64,000 bases of DNA from Sulfurovum sp. (lineage in GTDB: Bacteria; Campylobacterota; Campylobacteria; Campylobacterales; Sulfurovaceae), in the NCBI RefSeq assembly GCF_015493435.1, contig NZ_WGDD01000029.1:1-64000 (forward strand), written 5' to 3'. Shown in pieces: positions 8,771 to 15,729 of this stretch (positions are counted from its first letter, which is position 1; the number at the start of each line of letters is the position of its first letter). The notes under the pieces are model-generated. The model saw only the letters and a list, made by a program, of their open reading frames with translations, was not told the origin of the DNA and did no database searches. The translations under genes and the position numbers were made by a program.

Positions 8771-10192
8771 TTAGCAAATCACAACGGATTTGATCTCTGT
8801 AAATTCTTCCAGGGCCCATTTCGGACCTTCGCGTCCCACACCGGAGAATTTGGATCCGCCGTAAGGCTGTACATCAAAACGCAGGGTCGGGATATCATTG
8901 ATCACCACACCCCCGCACTGTGCCTCGTCAATAAAAGTCCGTGTCATTTTCAGGTCGTTCGTAAAAATGGAAAACTGCAGTCCGTAGGGAGAATCATTCA
9001 TCTTCTCTACCGCTGTCTCATAATCGGGTACAGCCACCAGGCTGACGATAGGGGCAAACACTTCTTCGCAAATAATCTTCATCTCATCTGTTACATCTGC
9101 CATGACCGTGGGAGGGAAGAGACCGTCGACTTCTTTTCCTCCTGCAATGACCCTTGCCCCTTCCGCTTTGGCTGATGCTATCCAGTTCCCGGCTCTTTCT
9201 TTGGATTCACTGTCGATCAACGGCCCCATGAACGTATCCTCTTCATAAGGTGAGCCCACTTTGAGTTTTGCCGTCTCCTCTGCAATGAGCGTCGCGAACT
9301 CTCCATACACTTCCGCATTGACATATATCCTCTGCAGAGAAATACAGACCTGTCCGGAATTATAGAAAGCACCAAAGGCACAGCGCTGTGCTGCCAGTTT
9401 AAGATCGGCACTTTTATCAATATATGTCGCGGCATTCCCTCCCAGTTCAAGACTGACCTTTTTAATACCCGCCTGGGACATGATAATGTGGCCGACCGGT
9501 ACAGAACCCGTAAAAGAAATAACCCGCGGAATACTGCTTTTCACCAGGGTGGAACCGACCTCTGCATCACCATAAACAACAGACAAAGCATCTTTGACCG
9601 CATAGGGTGATGTCACAAAAAGTCTGGCCAGCATATACGCAGTCATCGGTGCTTCAGGGGTAGGTTTGAGTACAACCGTGTTTCCCGCTCCCAATGCCGG
9701 TGCAATTTTGTGTGCGACAAGGTTCAAAGGGAAATTAAACGGAGTGATACAGGCAACAACGCCTACAGGTTCGCGTTTAAAATAGGCAAGTGTCTTCTTT
9801 CCGCTTGGCATAATATCTGTAGGAATGGTCTCTCCGGAAAGACCGGCAAGTTCAAGAACCGTCAGTTTGATCGTCTCGATACACCGATCTACTTCTATAC
9901 GCGAAAAAGCAATGGGTTTTGCCACTTCTTTTGTCAGTGTCAAGGCAAAAGCCTCTTTGTTCTCGTGAAGTTTTTCTGCCACATCTTCCAGCCAGAGGAT
10001 ACGCTGTGAAAGCGGTGTTCCTGCTGCTGTTTTCGCTGCATTTCGGGCAATCTTCAGTGCCCGTGTCGTATCGTCTGCTGTACATGCCTGCGCGATGCTT
10101 ACAACATTATTGTCATAGGGACTGCGGCGCTCTGTCTTGTCCGTTTTTGTCTCTTCCGTTGAACCGAAAAATATTTTTGCTTCATCAAACAT
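8771..10192 (-). CDS. NAD(P)-dependent aldehyde dehydrogenase
   Basis: Cytoplasmic ALDH-superfamily enzyme of 473 residues oxidising an aldehyde to the acid. Visible are the cofactor and catalytic segments PFNFPLNLVAHKIAPALGAG, KPTPEAPMTA, the GSVPVG nucleotide loop, the general base in LELGGN, and the nucleophilic cysteine in NSGQVCISLQRI (about residue 282). The C-terminal PYGGSKFSGVGREGP is typical. It resembles lactaldehyde/GapN-type members, but substrate cannot be told from sequence. It is first in the short operon with the DUF420, DUF523 and protease genes. Confidence 0.92.
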   Translation of the reverse strand: MFDEAKIFFGSTEETKTDKTERRSPYDNNVVSIAQACTADDTTRALKIARNAAKTAAGTPLSQRILWLEDVAEKLHENKEAFALTLTKEVAKPIAFSRIEVDRCIETIKLTVLELAGLSGETIPTDIMPSGKKTLAYFKREPVGVVACITPFNFPLNLVAHKIAPALGAGNTVVLKPTPEAPMTAYMLARLFVTSPYAVKDALSVVYGDAEVGSTLVKSSIPRVISFTGSVPVGHIIMSQAGIKKVSLELGGNAATYIDKSADLKLAAQRCAFGAFYNSGQVCISLQRIYVNAEVYGEFATLIAEETAKLKVGSPYEEDTFMGPLIDSESKERAGNWIASAKAEGARVIAGGKEVDGLFPPTVMADVTDEMKIICEEVFAPIVSLVAVPDYETAVEKMNDSPYGLQFSIFTNDLKMTRTFIDEAQCGGVVINDIPTLRFDVQPYGGSKFSGVGREGPKWALEEFTEIKSVVIC

Positions 10193-10263
10193 TGCATCAC
10201 CTCTAAGATAAATTAGTTTGATTATAGCAAAAAAAAATGTAGGGTCGATTGACAGATTGGGGA

Positions 10264-10506
10264 TTACTTCTTTTTTGTCGTGTGACTGCAGGATGCACTG
10301 TCGCGGTAGCTCTTCTTCAGTACAAATTTGTGAATCATATCTTTGATCATCAGTAACAGACAGTAGACCCAGAGGATATCAATAATGATATTGTCTTTGT
10401 AGTCCAGTCCGAAACGGAGCACCGGCCATCCTATCAGGATAAGATACTTCATATAATAGAAGAAAAGGATGCCTACCCCGTAAATCTCCCTCAGAATCTT
10501 TAACAT
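10264..10506 (-). CDS. Small two-helix membrane protein downstream of the nap operon
   Basis: 80 residues from the ATG at 10506, chosen because GGGAGGAG sits 4 bases upstream; a longer frame reaching 10683 would run through a region of palindromes and overlap the preceding gene. There are two hydrophobic segments (about 9-30, GVGILFFYYMKYLILIGWPV, and 39-58) and a basic, Ser/Thr/Lys-rich tail ending with a lone Cys and His. It lies in the same direction after napD and the 104-residue gene. No family recognised. Confidence 0.65.
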   Translation of the reverse strand: MLKILREIYGVGILFFYYMKYLILIGWPVLRFGLDYKDNIIIDILWVYCLLLMIKDMIHKFVLKKSYRDSASCSHTTKKK

Positions 10507-10522
10507 TTTACTCCTCCCAAAA

Positions 10523-10567
10523 TGCGACCAGTCGCATGAGCTAACTGCTGAAGTTGACACAGTGTCA
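10523..10567. promoter_or_regulatory. Two short palindromes upstream of the small membrane protein gene
   Basis: TGCGAC-CA-GTCGCA (10523-10536) and TGACAC-A-GTGTCA (10555-10567) are perfect inverted repeats within 32 bases, between the end of the nap cluster and the ribosome site of the gene at 10506. They could be operator sites or RNA hairpins attenuating read-through from nap. Neither matches a consensus I know with certainty. Confidence 0.3.
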
Positions 10568-10600
10568 GCGTAGTCTTTTGGACTTTGTTCAAAAGGCGTC

Positions 10601-10915
10601 CTATTCAGATGAAAAGTTCGGTGTTCCGTCAGGCATATGGGCTTCACCGTCTTTTTGGGCTTCCTGTTCAGCTTCATAGGCATTCATCTGCATGCGCACC
10701 TCATTGATCTGCTCAGGAGTGACATTGTCGTCACTTGACCAGATCACTTCCACTGCACCGCCATACTCTTTGCCCAATTCTTCTATCTTGTCTGCATATT
10801 CATACACATCCAGACAGATCTCCGGTTCTGCATTTTCTTTCATGGTATCTGTCACTTCAATGTACCATCTTCCCAGGGGGCTTGTCCTGATCACCGATTC
10901 AAATATGCCTGCCAT
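10601..10915 (-). CDS. Nap-associated hypothetical protein
   Basis: 104 residues, acidic, no signal peptide or membrane segment. It starts 1 base after the napD stop, so it belongs to the nap transcript. Predicted to be a small soluble alpha/beta protein (RWYIEVTDTMKENAEPEICLD, then YGGAVEVIWSSDDNVTPEQI) with an Asp/Glu-rich, low-complexity end. I do not recognise the family. Position suggests a role in NapA maturation or nap function, by inference only. Confidence 0.7.
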   Translation of the reverse strand: MAGIFESVIRTSPLGRWYIEVTDTMKENAEPEICLDVYEYADKIEELGKEYGGAVEVIWSSDDNVTPEQINEVRMQMNAYEAEQEAQKDGEAHMPDGTPNFSSE

Positions 10916-10916
10916 C

Positions 10917-11276
10917 TTAGAAGCCCAACTTTTTATGTCTCAGGTCACCGTGGTATTCAACATCTCTGACATCGATCTCTTCATCCTGAAGCACATCCGG
11001 TACCGGATTTTCCGCTTCGAGTTTTTTCACTTCCGCATCCAATTCATCTTCCTGGTATGTCATCATCATATCAGCTGCGATCACATACGCAAGCCGCTGT
11101 ATCTTTATCAGCTTTTCAATCTCTTCTTCTACCCCTTTGCCTTCAACCGTGACAATGATCTTTCCCTTTTCTTTGTCGTGCAGATGATAGTCCGCATAAT
11201 CCGCCTCCTTAAAAACCTCTACCAGGTCATCAATGTGTTTCGGCAGAGCTTGCACTACAATACTTGATACATTCAT
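10917..11276 (-). CDS. napD: NapD, chaperone for NapA
   Basis: Cytoplasmic chaperone that binds the Tat signal of NapA during cofactor insertion. The 119-residue protein opens with the family pattern MNVSSIVVQALP, followed by a ferredoxin-like fold region (GKIIVTVEGKGVEEEIEKLIKI) and the AADMMMTYQEDEL segment that lies at the end of NapD proteins. It has a C-terminal extension of about 40 charged residues beyond the usual length (80-110). Its place last among the recognised nap genes fits the epsilonproteobacterial order napAGHBFLD. Confidence 0.9.
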   Translation of the reverse strand: MNVSSIVVQALPKHIDDLVEVFKEADYADYHLHDKEKGKIIVTVEGKGVEEEIEKLIKIQRLAYVIAADMMMTYQEDELDAEVKKLEAENPVPDVLQDEEIDVRDVEYHGDLRHKKLGF

Positions 11277-11288
11277 TTGTTCTCCTTT

Positions 11289-12242
11289 TTATTGCTTCAT
11301 ATCCCACACCATAACATGCGTATCATCACTGGCGGAATAAAGTCTGTTTTCATTTTGAAAAATAATAACATTAAGTGTACTCTTTTGACCTTTAAGCACA
11401 GCCAATTTTGACTTGCTGAAAGTGTTATATATGGAAATATCGTTATTTTCATCCATGGCAAAGGCCACTTTTCTTGCACTGGGGCTCAGTGCCGTAGCGT
11501 AGATAAAAAAATCTCCAAGAATATACGACCCTTTCCCTGTCTGCACATCATAAATGGCTCCTCTTCTGTCTTTGCCCGCTGCGGCAACCGTACCTTTTTT
11601 AAAAGCTACCTTATACACATTGTCAAGGTTTTGTCCCTGCAGGGTTTTTATTATTTTTCCGCTTTTGACATCAATGACTGTCAGTATTCCGCTCTCACAG
11701 GCAAAAACAGCCTTCGACCTGTCTTCATCCAATGCAAAGTCAGAAAATTTTGATTCACCAAGTACGACGCGATACAGTTCTTTGTTGCTTGTCGTATCCA
11801 ACAGTGCCGCTTCATCTCCCAGGTATCCGAGTAAAATATGGGTTTTATCAACAAAACGGGCCTTAATAATGACTTTTTGATCCTTGGGAGAAAATAACTG
11901 TTTCAGTTTTCCGTCATAAAGAAACAGATTGGAATAACCGCCTTTTCCACTGTCACTAAGCAGCAGGTATTCATCACCGATACGATCTGCACTCAGAATC
12001 CTTGCAGGGATCACATCTCCCATAAAGTCTTTTATATCGGGAATAGAAATCTCTTTAATCTTTTTGTATTCCGGCACACTGTATACTTCAATATGGCCAT
12101 TGTCAGTGGCAATAACCAGACTGTTCTCCGAAAGTACCATATCTTTTGCCAAACCGTTGATCTTGATCTCATGGACAGGTGTGAATGTCGGCACCGCCCA
12201 TAGCGCCACTGCAATCAGCCATAGGAGCAGATGGCGTATCAT
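11289..12242 (-). CDS. napL: NapL-like WD40/beta-propeller periplasmic protein
   Basis: 317 residues with an N-terminal signal segment (HLLLWLIAVALWAVPTF), so probably periplasmic. The remainder is a run of WD40-like blades, for example NGHIEVYSVPEYKKIKEI, KSGKIIKTLQGQNLDNVYKV and the final LYSASDDTHVMVWDM. NapL of Campylobacter and Wolinella is a predicted beta-propeller of this sort encoded between napF and napD; its role is not firmly established. It overlaps the preceding gene's stop by 4 bases (ATGA) and ends 12 bases before napD. Confidence 0.85.
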   Translation of the reverse strand: MIRHLLLWLIAVALWAVPTFTPVHEIKINGLAKDMVLSENSLVIATDNGHIEVYSVPEYKKIKEISIPDIKDFMGDVIPARILSADRIGDEYLLLSDSGKGGYSNLFLYDGKLKQLFSPKDQKVIIKARFVDKTHILLGYLGDEAALLDTTSNKELYRVVLGESKFSDFALDEDRSKAVFACESGILTVIDVKSGKIIKTLQGQNLDNVYKVAFKKGTVAAAGKDRRGAIYDVQTGKGSYILGDFFIYATALSPSARKVAFAMDENNDISIYNTFSKSKLAVLKGQKSTLNVIIFQNENRLYSASDDTHVMVWDMKQ

Positions 12243-12577
12243 ACCATCCCCTCAACCATATCCAGTATCAATGCCGCGATCTCATCACCATTCAGGTTAG
12301 ACTTGACTCCGTACAGGTCATGTTCGGAAGCCACAAAGTTTTCAAAAGCGTCATTTGCTTCAAGCTTTTCAATAAGGGGGGCCATCTTCTCTTCGCCCAA
12401 AGCATTCTGCACAGGTTCAGCAATATAGATAATAAAATTATAGTCTTCAAAATCAAACTCAAACTCTTCTGAATCATAATCTTCTTCATTTTCGTCAACA
12501 TTTAACAAATGTCGTATCTCAATATCTTTATCTTCCAGTTTTTCAAATAATTTCGGGTATTGCTCTTCTAAATTCAT
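12239..12577 (-). CDS. Acidic nap-operon protein of unknown function
   Basis: 112 residues, strongly acidic (a run of Asp/Glu with EDYDSEEFEFDFEDYNF near residues 32-49), soluble, no cysteine cluster or signal peptide. Its ends overlap both neighbours by 4 bases (napF stop and napL start), so it is translated as part of the nap operon. No known Nap subunit matches. A protein-protein adaptor or chaperone role would fit the charge pattern but is speculation. Confidence 0.75.
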   Translation of the reverse strand: MNLEEQYPKLFEKLEDKDIEIRHLLNVDENEEDYDSEEFEFDFEDYNFIIYIAEPVQNALGEEKMAPLIEKLEANDAFENFVASEHDLYGVKSNLNGDEIAALILDMVEGMV

Positions 12578-13104
12578 ACTAAATCCTCTTCATTTTTTAA
12601 TGCATACACGCTATAACTTATTGCCTGTGTCGGACAACGCGATATACAGAACCCGCAGGCACTGCACTTTTCATTATCGATCACGGGATTGAATAATCCG
12701 TTAAATAAAATAGCATCATCAATACACGGTTCCTTGCAGGCATAGCAGATCACACCATCATGTGCCACACATGCTTCTGTAGAAATGCGAAATACCGCAT
12801 TCAAATAGGCAGAGGTCCCTTCATTTTCCAATGAAAGAACCCCTGCATCACAGGCTTCGGCACACGCATCACAGAAAGTACAGCCATTCTGCCTGAATGT
12901 CAGCGCAGGTATACCGTCCTCCGCTATAAAAATGATCTTTTCATCACAGGAAGTAACACAGGCTTGGCTTTCGCAGCCAGGACACTCGCTCTGAAAAAGA
13001 GATTCACTGCTTCCATAAGGCGGCCGTACCCAAAGAGGAGTTTCCTCCCTGGTCTGCCGCAGCGGTTTGACAAAAGACTTAAAAAAATCTCTTCTGTCTG
13101 CCAC
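12574..13104 (-). CDS. napF: NapF-type polyferredoxin
   Basis: Cytoplasmic iron-sulfur protein linked to NapA maturation or electron supply. The 176 residues carry four cysteine groups: CPGCESQACVTSC, CTFCDACAEACDAG, CYACKEPC and CSACGFCISRCPTQ; the last two canonical 4Fe-4S motifs are clear, the first and third are looser. The start MADRRDFFKSF, with an RR near the N terminus, is typical of NapF. It abuts napB (1-base overlap at 13104) and overlaps the next gene by 4 bases. Confidence 0.92.
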   Translation of the reverse strand: MADRRDFFKSFVKPLRQTREETPLWVRPPYGSSESLFQSECPGCESQACVTSCDEKIIFIAEDGIPALTFRQNGCTFCDACAEACDAGVLSLENEGTSAYLNAVFRISTEACVAHDGVICYACKEPCIDDAILFNGLFNPVIDNEKCSACGFCISRCPTQAISYSVYALKNEEDLV

Positions 13105-14069
13105 TATTTTACACCTTCATCCATCATATTGGCAAGATTGGAATGTGATTTGAATTTACCGGTAAGTCCAGCCGGTTTAAATGTATTTCCTACAGCTGTT
13201 TTCACATCAGCCTGCGGTGCATGGCATTGAGTACAATTGTATCTTCCCTGATAAAGGTGGTTCAGTTTTTTGACTTTGGCCAGTTTGATATCTCCGACAT
13301 TACCCATATCACCTTTTGCAATACCGACTACTTTGCCTTCTTTGACCAATTCTCCGTTTTTGTAGACAGTGGTCGGTCTGTAGTTCGTGAAGTGAGACGG
13401 AGGAATAGGCGTAGCCCCTACACTTTTGGCAACATCCGGCATATGACATCCAAGACACTGGTTATTTTTTCTGGTGATCGGAAGCATTCCGTCTACAGAG
13501 TGGGGAATCATTGGCGGTGCATTGACATAGGCCCGCTCAAACTTTGGTGCAGCACCCGGTGCAGGCCTGTCATATTTGATCTTTGCCGGTTCAATATTTT
13601 CATTGAACAGTGTAGATTTTCTCAAACCAAGAGTTGTAGTACTGACCACTTTCTTGTTGCCGAGATCTTCTTTTTTCAATCTTTGGGGAGTACATACTTT
13701 GGCATTAATGTCGATCACTTTTGCCTGTGCAACCGCTGCTGCCGATGCATGTGCTGTCGCTTTGTCCGTTGCTGTTCCGGCACCGCTTTTAATAGCATCG
13801 GCAATGGCTTTCATATCTGCATTGGATAAAGAAGCGACCTGCCCTTTCATAAGACCTTTCATCGCTCCGCCGTACGTACCGGCTTTATAGCCTTTCAAAG
13901 CAACCAGAATATCTGCCTTGCTCATATCTTTTACGATCTTTGATTTTCCCATTGCGTGTTTTTCAAAATGCTGTCCGTGACAGCCTGCACACGCTGCAGT
14001 ACTTACTGCATAAGATGCAGAAGATGCAAGCAGTGAACCAAGCGCAATTACCTTTATAACTTTTGTCAT
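13104..14069 (-). CDS. napB: NapB with an N-terminal class I cytochrome c fused: predicted triheme electron-transfer subunit
   Basis: From the ATG at 14069 (ribosome site AAAGGAGAAGAA) the protein has 321 residues, about twice the usual NapB. After a signal peptide (about 1-21) comes a cytochrome c553-like domain with heme motif CAGCH (27-31) and MKGLMKG/LSNADMKAIADAI features. An Ala-rich linker (about 96-120) leads to an ordinary NapB diheme domain with CLGCH (205-209) and CTQCH (279-283), and His residues at 190, 226 and 271 as candidate distal ligands. It is periplasmic and should feed NapA from NapGH. A longer frame to 14174 overlaps napH and lacks a ribosome site, so I reject it. Confidence 0.93.
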   Translation of the reverse strand: MTKVIKVIALGSLLASSASYAVSTAACAGCHGQHFEKHAMGKSKIVKDMSKADILVALKGYKAGTYGGAMKGLMKGQVASLSNADMKAIADAIKSGAGTATDKATAHASAAAVAQAKVIDINAKVCTPQRLKKEDLGNKKVVSTTTLGLRKSTLFNENIEPAKIKYDRPAPGAAPKFERAYVNAPPMIPHSVDGMLPITRKNNQCLGCHMPDVAKSVGATPIPPSHFTNYRPTTVYKNGELVKEGKVVGIAKGDMGNVGDIKLAKVKKLNHLYQGRYNCTQCHAPQADVKTAVGNTFKPAGLTGKFKSHSNLANMMDEGVK

Positions 14070-14079
14070 TTCTTCTCCT

Positions 14080-14892
14080 TTAATGTTTCGTTTTATTTGT
14101 AAAACTTCTAATTCCAAATCCCAAAGCATCATCGTTACAGACATCGATGCACCGACCGCAGTTGGTACACTCACCGTCTGTGACTGAAATGCTCTCTTTG
14201 TTTATCATATGCAAAACCTGATTTTCGGGACAGACGATTTTACATTCCATGCATGCCGTACAGGCTTCATGGTCGTGTTTCACCCTGATAATGCTTGTTT
14301 TGCCTATGAGTGAATAGGTCGCTCCCAAAGGACACAGGTGTCCGCACCAGCCGTTCTTGACCCCGAAGAGGTCAAACAGGAAGATCGCAATCACCACTGA
14401 GATCCCTGCACCGAAACCAAAGATAATACCTCTTTGCATAATAGTGATAGGGCTCAGCACTTCAAATGCTGCAACACCCACTATGGCAGAAACGATCAAT
14501 CCCAGCACCATGATCCAGTAGCGTGCCCGTCTTTTGAGGAAACGGTAGTTCACTTCTTCTTTATCTAAATTCAGTTTACGTCTAAGCCAGTTGGCCAGGT
14601 CCGTCACCATATTGATGGGACATACCCAGCTGCAAAAAGCTCTTCCTCCCACTACCATATAGAAAAGGGTAATGATCAATGCTCCCAAAAGCACATCGGA
14701 CCCCAACACAAAACCTGTGGCTAAAACCTGCAGGGTCGTATAGGGATCAGCCAGAGGGATCACACCAAAAAGCAGAGAGGATCCGAACGTACCTTTCAAA
14801 ATAGTCCAACCATAGGCATTTGCCCCAAAATAAAGCACCAAAAGCCCGATCTGAGTTACCCGTCTGAGGAGTAGATACTTTATATTTTTCAT
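14080..14892 (-). CDS. napH: NapH, membrane quinol dehydrogenase subunit
   Basis: 270 residues with four to five membrane segments and four cysteine groups. AFCSWVCPINMV and WCGHLCPLGA are the membrane-side CxxxCP motifs of NapH-type quinol dehydrogenases; two 4Fe-4S ferredoxin motifs follow at the C terminus (CTACMECKIVCPENQ and CTNCGRCIDVCNDD). With NapG it oxidises menaquinol and passes electrons to NapB and NapA. It overlaps napG by 1 base and is followed after 10 bases by napB. Confidence 0.96.
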   Translation of the reverse strand: MKNIKYLLLRRVTQIGLLVLYFGANAYGWTILKGTFGSSLLFGVIPLADPYTTLQVLATGFVLGSDVLLGALIITLFYMVVGGRAFCSWVCPINMVTDLANWLRRKLNLDKEEVNYRFLKRRARYWIMVLGLIVSAIVGVAAFEVLSPITIMQRGIIFGFGAGISVVIAIFLFDLFGVKNGWCGHLCPLGATYSLIGKTSIIRVKHDHEACTACMECKIVCPENQVLHMINKESISVTDGECTNCGRCIDVCNDDALGFGIRSFTNKTKH

Positions 14893-15725
14893 TAGTACTC
14901 TACTCCTTTGTTCAAATAATCCATTGGCGATTCTTCGCTTCGTTTTGTTTTAGTCTCTATTTTGTTCAGGTTGCGTTCACCTACCCGCTGCTGGTCTTTT
15001 TTGTCCCAGCCTTTGACATAGTGGTCACCCGCTCTTCCCATAGAGTACTCCCGGGGGAGTACAAAGATAGCCGGTTTTTCCGTCACGCATGCTTTTTCGC
15101 ACAGTCCGCATCCCGTACAGACATCAGAATGAACGATCGGCAGCAAAAATGCATGTTTGCCCGTACGATCGTTTTTCTGATAATCCAGTGTCAGTGCCTC
15201 ATCGAGCAATGGACAGGCTCTGTAGCAGGCATCGCACTGCAATCCCCAGTAGGCGATACAGGATTCTTTGTGCACTATGGCCAATCCCATCCTGGCTTTA
15301 TTGATGTCAAGCTCTTTTTTCGCATTAAGCAGGCTCGGCATATCCAGTGCACCAGAGGGGCAGACAGGTACACACGGTATGTCATCGCACATATAGCAGG
15401 GGACATCTCTTGGCGCAAAAAAAGGCGTTCCGATCAGTTTGTTGTCACCGCCTTTTGCCATTTTCAATGTTCCCGGCCTCTGCTTGCCTGTCTCTTTGTC
15501 AATATTGGTATCACGGTTAACACATGCCTCGGCACACATACCACACTTGATACATGCCTTGAGGAAATCTTCTTCAGGCAGTGCTCCGGGCGGTCTGAGT
15601 ATCAGTTTTGCCGCCTTTGCTTCATCAGTATATCCACTCCACAACAATCCACCAAGAGCTGTCAGGCCTACACTTTGAAGGGTTGTTGCCATGAACTTTC
15701 GTCTATTGTTGCTGGAGTTTGCCAT
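14892..15725 (-). CDS. napG: NapG, periplasmic ferredoxin-type subunit
   Basis: 277 residues, starting with a twin-arginine type leader (NNRRKFMATTLQSVGLTALGG) for folded export. Four 4Fe-4S cysteine groups are visible: CIKCGMCAEAC, CYMCDDIPCVPVCPSGA, CIAYWGLQCDACYRACP and CTGCGLCEKAC. NapG forms the quinol dehydrogenase with NapH in Campylobacterota, which lack NapC. It begins 4 bases after napA and ends at the first base of the napH start. Confidence 0.96.
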   Translation of the reverse strand: MANSSNNRRKFMATTLQSVGLTALGGLLWSGYTDEAKAAKLILRPPGALPEEDFLKACIKCGMCAEACVNRDTNIDKETGKQRPGTLKMAKGGDNKLIGTPFFAPRDVPCYMCDDIPCVPVCPSGALDMPSLLNAKKELDINKARMGLAIVHKESCIAYWGLQCDACYRACPLLDEALTLDYQKNDRTGKHAFLLPIVHSDVCTGCGLCEKACVTEKPAIFVLPREYSMGRAGDHYVKGWDKKDQQRVGERNLNKIETKTKRSEESPMDYLNKGVEY

Positions 15726-15729
15726 CTAA

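Noticed and set aside
13104-14174. Longer NapB start at 14174
   Set aside because: It would overlap napH by 95 bases and add no signal peptide; the ATG at 14069 has a strong ribosome site and starts a proper leader.
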